From assembly GCF_030867145.1 (NCBI RefSeq), contig NC_134422.1:13712531-13776530 (forward strand): DNA of 64,000 nt. Reading direction: 5' to 3'. The translations under genes were made by a program, and so were the position numbers. Positions 58,601 through 64,000 of the stretch are shown piece by piece. Position 1 is the first letter of the stretch. Every line of letters starts with the position of its first letter. The notes beneath the pieces are model-generated. The model was not told the DNA's origin. It ran no database searches and saw only the letters and a program-made list of their open reading frames with translations. Origin of the DNA: Opisthocomus hoazin (Eukaryota; Chordata; Aves; Opisthocomiformes; Opisthocomidae).

Positions 58601-61600
58601 TGCTTATGATTAAGCTGAGAACACAAGGACTACGAATGCAGTGAGCAGACTATAGTGGTTATAGTTTTCTCTATATTACCTAGTTTTGAAACCAAGATGG
58701 CAGTTATTCCTCTTGTTAGCGATCCAGATCTGTGCCATGGAGCAGTGATAATACTGTAAACTTGAGGAAAGTTACACTCAGGTGTTCAGCCTAAGAAGGA
58801 AAGGAAACTCAGGAAATTGTACTGGTTTAGATAACTACTCTGGCTGTACCTCTCCTGCTGCAATTAACAGCCACTATATAAGCCCAGCTCCTGTTTCAGG
58901 TGCTAGAACAGACAAAAAAACCCAGGGAATATAACTCTGGTCACCTAATCATCCTACTGCGTCAACTAGTTCCTGCAGCATAGCTCTGGTTAAGTGAACA
59001 GTGAAGAAAGCAAATACAGCCAAGACACCTTTATTTTTCTTGTTAGCCTTTAACGTGAAAAAAAATAGATGTATCTGGCATTTTTTCCCTGGAGATTGCT
59101 GGTGTTCTGCTAAGCAGATGGAGTGATGTGCATGACACACCGGTAGACAAATCATGCTGTGTCCATGAGGTTTGCTGTATCAGATAGCAAAAAACTCCCA
59201 GCAATATCATAGCTTGCTAAAATCCTTTGTACAGCTCTTTGAAATGTGCCTTTCACATCCCTCTAGCTGGTTAGATCTCTGAAATGAAAGGGAGACTGTA
59301 CTCCAGAATAAACCAACCTCTGTTCAGTGGTGCAATTTGCAAAACCCAATGGAGAGAAATTAGAATGAGACCTGAAGGTTAGTTTAATCTCGTATTTCAA
59401 GATGGAGTAAGGTGACTCCGTTTACTCCCCTCCCCTGGAAACAGGAGTTTGGTGTGATGGCCATGACTCAGAAGTTAATTTGCTTGTGACTGAGATGTTG
59501 TAAATGTGGACAGTGGAAAATGTACCATACTCACTTGATGTCTCTGATCAAGGCAGGAGAGGCCAGACAATAGCAAGCTGCTCTCCACCATCTCATGGAA
59601 CAAGCTTTGCTGTTTGGCAGGTCTATCGAGCAAATCTTGCTGTAGTAAACTCTGCAAAGCAGCACTGGCAAACCTACTCTTTTCCTCTTTTCCTGAGGCC
59701 TTGCAAGGCTCTGTGGTTCCTTGTCCTGATGTCCCTGGAGTCCCTGGGCATGACTGGTCCTCCCCACGGTGCTTTTTACCACCACTGAACAACTTAGCCT
59801 GTGCCTGCCTGCTTCATCCTCCCGACACTTCAGTGCTTTGCTGGGAAGGCCAGCCAGGCAGAACAGTTCTTATGTGTATGGGAAGGAGTAATTTATCCTT
59901 CAAGCTTTAATCCTTGAGAAAGAAGTTCTCTGGGAGGATTTTGCAGGAAAATGAAGGTTAGTGGCAAGTCTCCAAGCAGGCACTTACTGGAGGAGTGAAG
60001 GAGAAGTTGATTAAACAGAATCACAGGGTAGCAAATAAGCTGAGCACACAGTGCCTTTAGTCTTATGCTCACTGAAGGCGTGAGGCTCATAAGCACCAGG
60101 AGCTTTTCAGTCCCTGAGCCAGGAAATAGGCAAATGTTGCACAAACAACGTGATCGAAGAGCAATGATGTGCCATTCCCGCAGCAGCAGCCAACACTAAG
60201 CTCCTTTTTGCTGTTTCTCCTGGAATAAGTCAGCATTGGCCTGGAGGATTGCTGGACTAGAATAAAGCCCTAGCTTGGGGAAGTGTGGACAGGATTTCCT
60301 GGAAGTACCCAGGTGGGTAAACGAAGGAGTGTAGTGTCAACCCGCAGTGCTTACGTACGCAGGGGAGCAAGAAAGAACTGGCAAGGCACTGGTTTAACTG
60401 GAAGAGAACACAGGGCGCATTAGGACTGCTGCATACCTTTAGGAGAGGGTGAATTAGGACCCTGAGTTGGGTCACCATGCGAGAGATCAGCATTTTCTTC
60501 TTTCCATTGCCACACGTTTCTGTGGCATTTGTTAGTTCCCATACCTGGGGTCACCTGCTGTAGCTATAGACTGTAGTTACAGCTCTGAGGTGGTGGGAGG
60601 ACAAACTCTGTCGTGTTGCTGTAGTTCCCAGTGTCTCTTTGATGGTGACCGTGTAAGACCATAGCTGAATATTCTGTATGTACAGTGAGCCTGCAAGGAT
60701 GTGCTGAAAGATCATCTTTAGCATATCAGCCATAAGCGTATTAACTCGGATGGCTTTTTTCTGTCTCCGTCTCGTGCTCTCCTCCAGCAGAGTGCCTAGG
60801 ACATGCTTGTGGTCATGCTGCTGTAGAGCTGTGTAGACACATGCTTTATATTATAGCAGCATCACTGACCTGGCAAACGCAGGCATCTGAGCTGAAACTG
60901 TGATGCTGTTGCTGTGTGCCTTGAGGAATGGAGCACAAGAACAGGGGAAGGAGGGAGAAGGGCTCAGTGTTTCCTGGTTGCGGGCCAGGTCAGAATTGTC
61001 TGGTGTTTTAGAGAGACCTCTGCTTTCCTCCTGCTCCAAGCACCCCTGGGCAGCGGGGGAAGCAGGCTGTGCCTCAGCGCAGCTGGTCCCCCTTCATGGG
61101 TCAGGACTCAGGCAGCAGTTGGCCTGGGTGATCAGTGGGATTAAGTTTAGCTACCTGGCATGCTGTGCATAGCCCTCAGGGTAGTGGCTTGGGGGGAATG
61201 GGCAAGAATAGATAGAAGAGTTCAGTAGGAAAGAGATGGTCCATTCAAAGATGGAGCGACAGGGAAGAGAGGTGCTCCTGTCCAAGCTGGCTGTTATGAG
61301 ATCACCACAGCTACCTGGCAGGGTGAGGTTTCTGAGGCTCCCCCTCACTGCAGCCAGGACGGTGAACCCCCTTGCCGTCCATCTGTGAGCTGCGTCCAAA
61401 TGCACCTTTGCTCTGAGCTCTCCTGAAAGTATCAGAGGGACTTCCATTAGAGGGACTTCCATGTCTGGAGTGTTTTCTTAGAGCAAAAAGTGACTCTTTA
61501 GAGAAAGAAAACTCGGCTCTGGTGGGTGACAAAGATTGAAATACATTATTTGGATACAAAATTCTGCTCTTCACTTAATCCAGTAATTTTTGGTGCCTGC

Positions 61601-64000
61601 CTGCGTGTCAGCAAACTCTGCACAGCCTCCTCTGGAAAGTGTCTGTCTCCTGCCATCTCTCGCAGCCGGCTCTGGCTGTTGTGTCTTCTCTGGGTCCTCC
61701 ACTCTGCAGACCTGCCTCTGCTGCCCGCCTCTGTCCCCCACGCTCTGCCAGTCCCACTGTGCCTGCAGGAGGTTTCTTCCAGCTGATCCTTCCCTGAAGG
61801 CAGCTTTTGCCACCCCACACACGTCTCCTTTGGGAAAATCCTGCCCAGGTCCCTGCTGCCTGGAGGTGCTGGCGGGCACTGGCACCTTCTGTGCCCGCTG
61901 GGGACATGGGGCTCTGCTCTGCCGTGGGGTGAAGGGGCACCTGCTGCGGCCGGGGGCTCGGGGCATCCCCCTTGTGACGGACGGACACAGACCCCCAGCG
62001 TGGTCTGTGCCACGCACCGGAGCAGGCAGGGGCTTGGGGTCAGCCCACAGAGGGGTCCGCGCTGTGGGCTCCAGCAGCGAGGAGGGGCTGAGGGGACACA
62101 AGTCCCTCGTATTCTCAGCTGTGCCGTGTTGTTGGTGAAGAGAGCAGCCACAGGCAGATCCCACCCCGTCATTTCTGTGCCTCTGCTTCCTTGCTCTTCT
62201 TGTGACTGCTGCTCCCCTTGCCTGTATGCTTTCTTCTCCAGCTCCCCTGCTCTCACACGCATACACACAGAGCTCACCAAGCAAGCGTGTAGCCCAGGAA
62301 CCTACCTCACGTATGGGCCTTGGTTTCTTTTCAGGCCGCACTCTGTGTAGCTCCCTGCCTTGGGCAAGGACTGCTTTATTCTCAGCTCTCACTACAGCGA
62401 GGATTGTTTTCTCTTTCTACTTGGTCTGAAAGCAGAGTGTGGAAAGGACACAGTGGCTTTCAGTCCCGTGGCTGTGACCTGATCACAGACCAACCTGACA
62501 GGCCATGGCATCTCTCATTAACAGCACTTTCTCACAGGAGCCCTTCGGCACTGCCAGGAGCCCTGTTCCCTACTCAGTGACTGGCTCTCACATCATCTCA
62601 TTCTCTCTTTCTTGACAGATCATGTTATAACCTATGATCACAGAAAGTCCTGATCCTCACGTTTCTCTGCTGTCACCTGTGGGCTCCTCCAGAGCCATGA
62701 AGAAGGGGGAACTCCAGCCCCACCATGAGAAGACTGGGTGAGAAGTACCTGTGACATCTTGGGGAACAGCCACACTTTGAGAGCTAGTTTTAATTTTTAT
62801 TTTTAGCAATTATGAAGGATGTAAATAATGTTCTCCATTCAGCAGTGATCCGTGGGAGCAGCTCTACCTTCCTTCGCTGGGATTGGATTAGAGATAGTTT
62901 CATTAACGCGGGGAAAGTATGCTAATTTGAACCACTCTAAGCAAGGGGTGAATCAAGCTGCCAGTGAGCTACCAAGATTAGCTTCCAGACAACACACTGC
63001 CCCAGACTTCTCCTCAGATGGAAGGTGTCTGTTGGTGCCTCGCACAGTTAGATGCCTGAGGTGTCTTAGCCATCAGGGAGGAGCAAGGCTCTTCATTCCC
63101 CTCCTGGTCAAGGTGGCTGTGCTGCCTGAGTGTTTGGCAGCGTGTGGAGAACCCAGCTGCACTACAAAGCAAACAGTCTCGGCTGTAACTTATGTGGACC
63201 TGTCTTGCTTTACCAAGACCTCTTCCTGCATGTTCAACTTGGTTGGTTCTTGCCTGCCTTATTACTAGAGACCTTTGCCCCCCCATCCCAGCTCTACTTC
63301 ACCCTAAAGGATCTCAGGCTAACCCTATATACTCTGCCCAATCTTATTCTCCTTTACACATGGCACTCACTCGTTCCTTTGCCTCTGGTTGCCAAGGGAA
63401 GGAGTGGACAGACTTGTAGCAGACACTGGTATCTTGTGTGACTGCTGGCCAGTCCATGAGGCCTAACCATTAAGAGAAATTTGGAGTCTCTCCGTTCAAT
63501 GTAAGGAGGCTCCTTCCACTTCCAGGGATGACTTAGCCTACATCCTGCTGGCCCAAACTGAAGTTTTGGGATTTAATTCTCTGAATTGCTCAGAACATGT
63601 GATTTAGTCATTTAGATTCCCTGGGCCTTACAGTGCTGAATGCAGCTCATAGGAACAGCCTTGGAAACCACACCTTCTCTTTCTGGGCCTCCGCAGAGCT
63701 GTCATGGGGGCTGATCAGTTGGACCTGTTGCTGAGGGGTCAGGAGAGTGCATTTGTGAAAGTCTGTGAGGTACCTTTGTCTGCACTGGAAAGGCCTTGGA
63801 AATGCTTGGCTACCAGTCACTAAACCATATGCCTCTTCCCTGTGAAGGGTAAATCAGAGGATTAAGGGGCTGCAGTGTGACTCTCAGGGACAAAACCACC
63901 GCCAGTCAGCCATCTTCTTCCTCCTTGTAACTTGAGCTTTCCAGGAGACCACACTGTCATGTCATCCTTTCCCACCCCCAGCCTTCTCCTTAACCCCCAC

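Larger units (their letters stand above)
49114..64000. other. Noncoding stretch, no gene seen
   Basis: Nearly 15 kb without a CR1 copy or an exon I can support. Contents: A20 run (50094-50113), AT-rich conserved-looking stretch (50.12-50.25 kb), palindromic TAAT site (52.58 kb), X-box-like site (54.40 kb), a 239-codon chance ORF (55102-55818), a GC-rich patch at 61.6-62.4 kb, and another AT-rich conserved-looking stretch at 62.76-62.93 kb. Confidence 0.5.

Noticed and set aside
58870-58885. TATA-like CTATATAAGCC
   Set aside because: Isolated, with no downstream ORF, CpG enrichment or exon-like sequence.

Overview
The window is vertebrate and almost certainly avian nuclear DNA. Small coding exons with canonical GT-AG introns are spread over tens of kilobases. 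The dominant interspersed repeat is the CR1 LINE, recognisable by its 3' end with ATTCTGTG-type 8-mer units and its CR1 reverse transcriptase. The promoters are CpG-rich. No prokaryotic gene, phage, CRISPR array or operon is present.

Left part (1-25.7 kb): a head-to-head gene pair. On the minus strand lie the first three coding exons of EAF2, an ELL-associated RNA polymerase II elongation factor; the rest of the gene is off the left edge. On the plus strand is a complete IQCB1 (NPHP5, a ciliary calmodulin-binding protein) in 13 coding exons. All exon junctions keep the reading frame and join into a 599-residue protein. The two start codons are about 830 bp apart in a shared GC-rich region. 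This EAF2/IQCB1 arrangement matches the human 3q13.33 order as I remember it. IQCB1 introns hold several CR1 copies, including a probable younger CR1 nested in an older one.

Middle (25.7-32 kb): the IQCB1 3' flank, a CR1 fragment, then a strong CpG island (about 30.9-31.96 kb). The island has an RFX/X-box-like element and a possible first exon with a donor at 31,279/31,280. I could not identify its gene. Human synteny would predict GOLGB1 downstream of IQCB1, but I saw none of its long coiled-coil exons.

Right part (32-64 kb): no convincing exons on either strand. It holds three more CR1 copies (one with a 413-codon open reverse-transcriptase ORF), MIR-like fragments, homopolymer tracts, small inverted repeats and AT-rich islands that resemble conserved noncoding elements. 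It is either intergenic or a very long first intron of the island gene.

No clearly undescribed system was found. The best leads are the G-run next to the EAF2 exon 1 donor, the overlapping upstream ORF at the IQCB1 start, the nested CR1, and the unidentified CpG-island gene.
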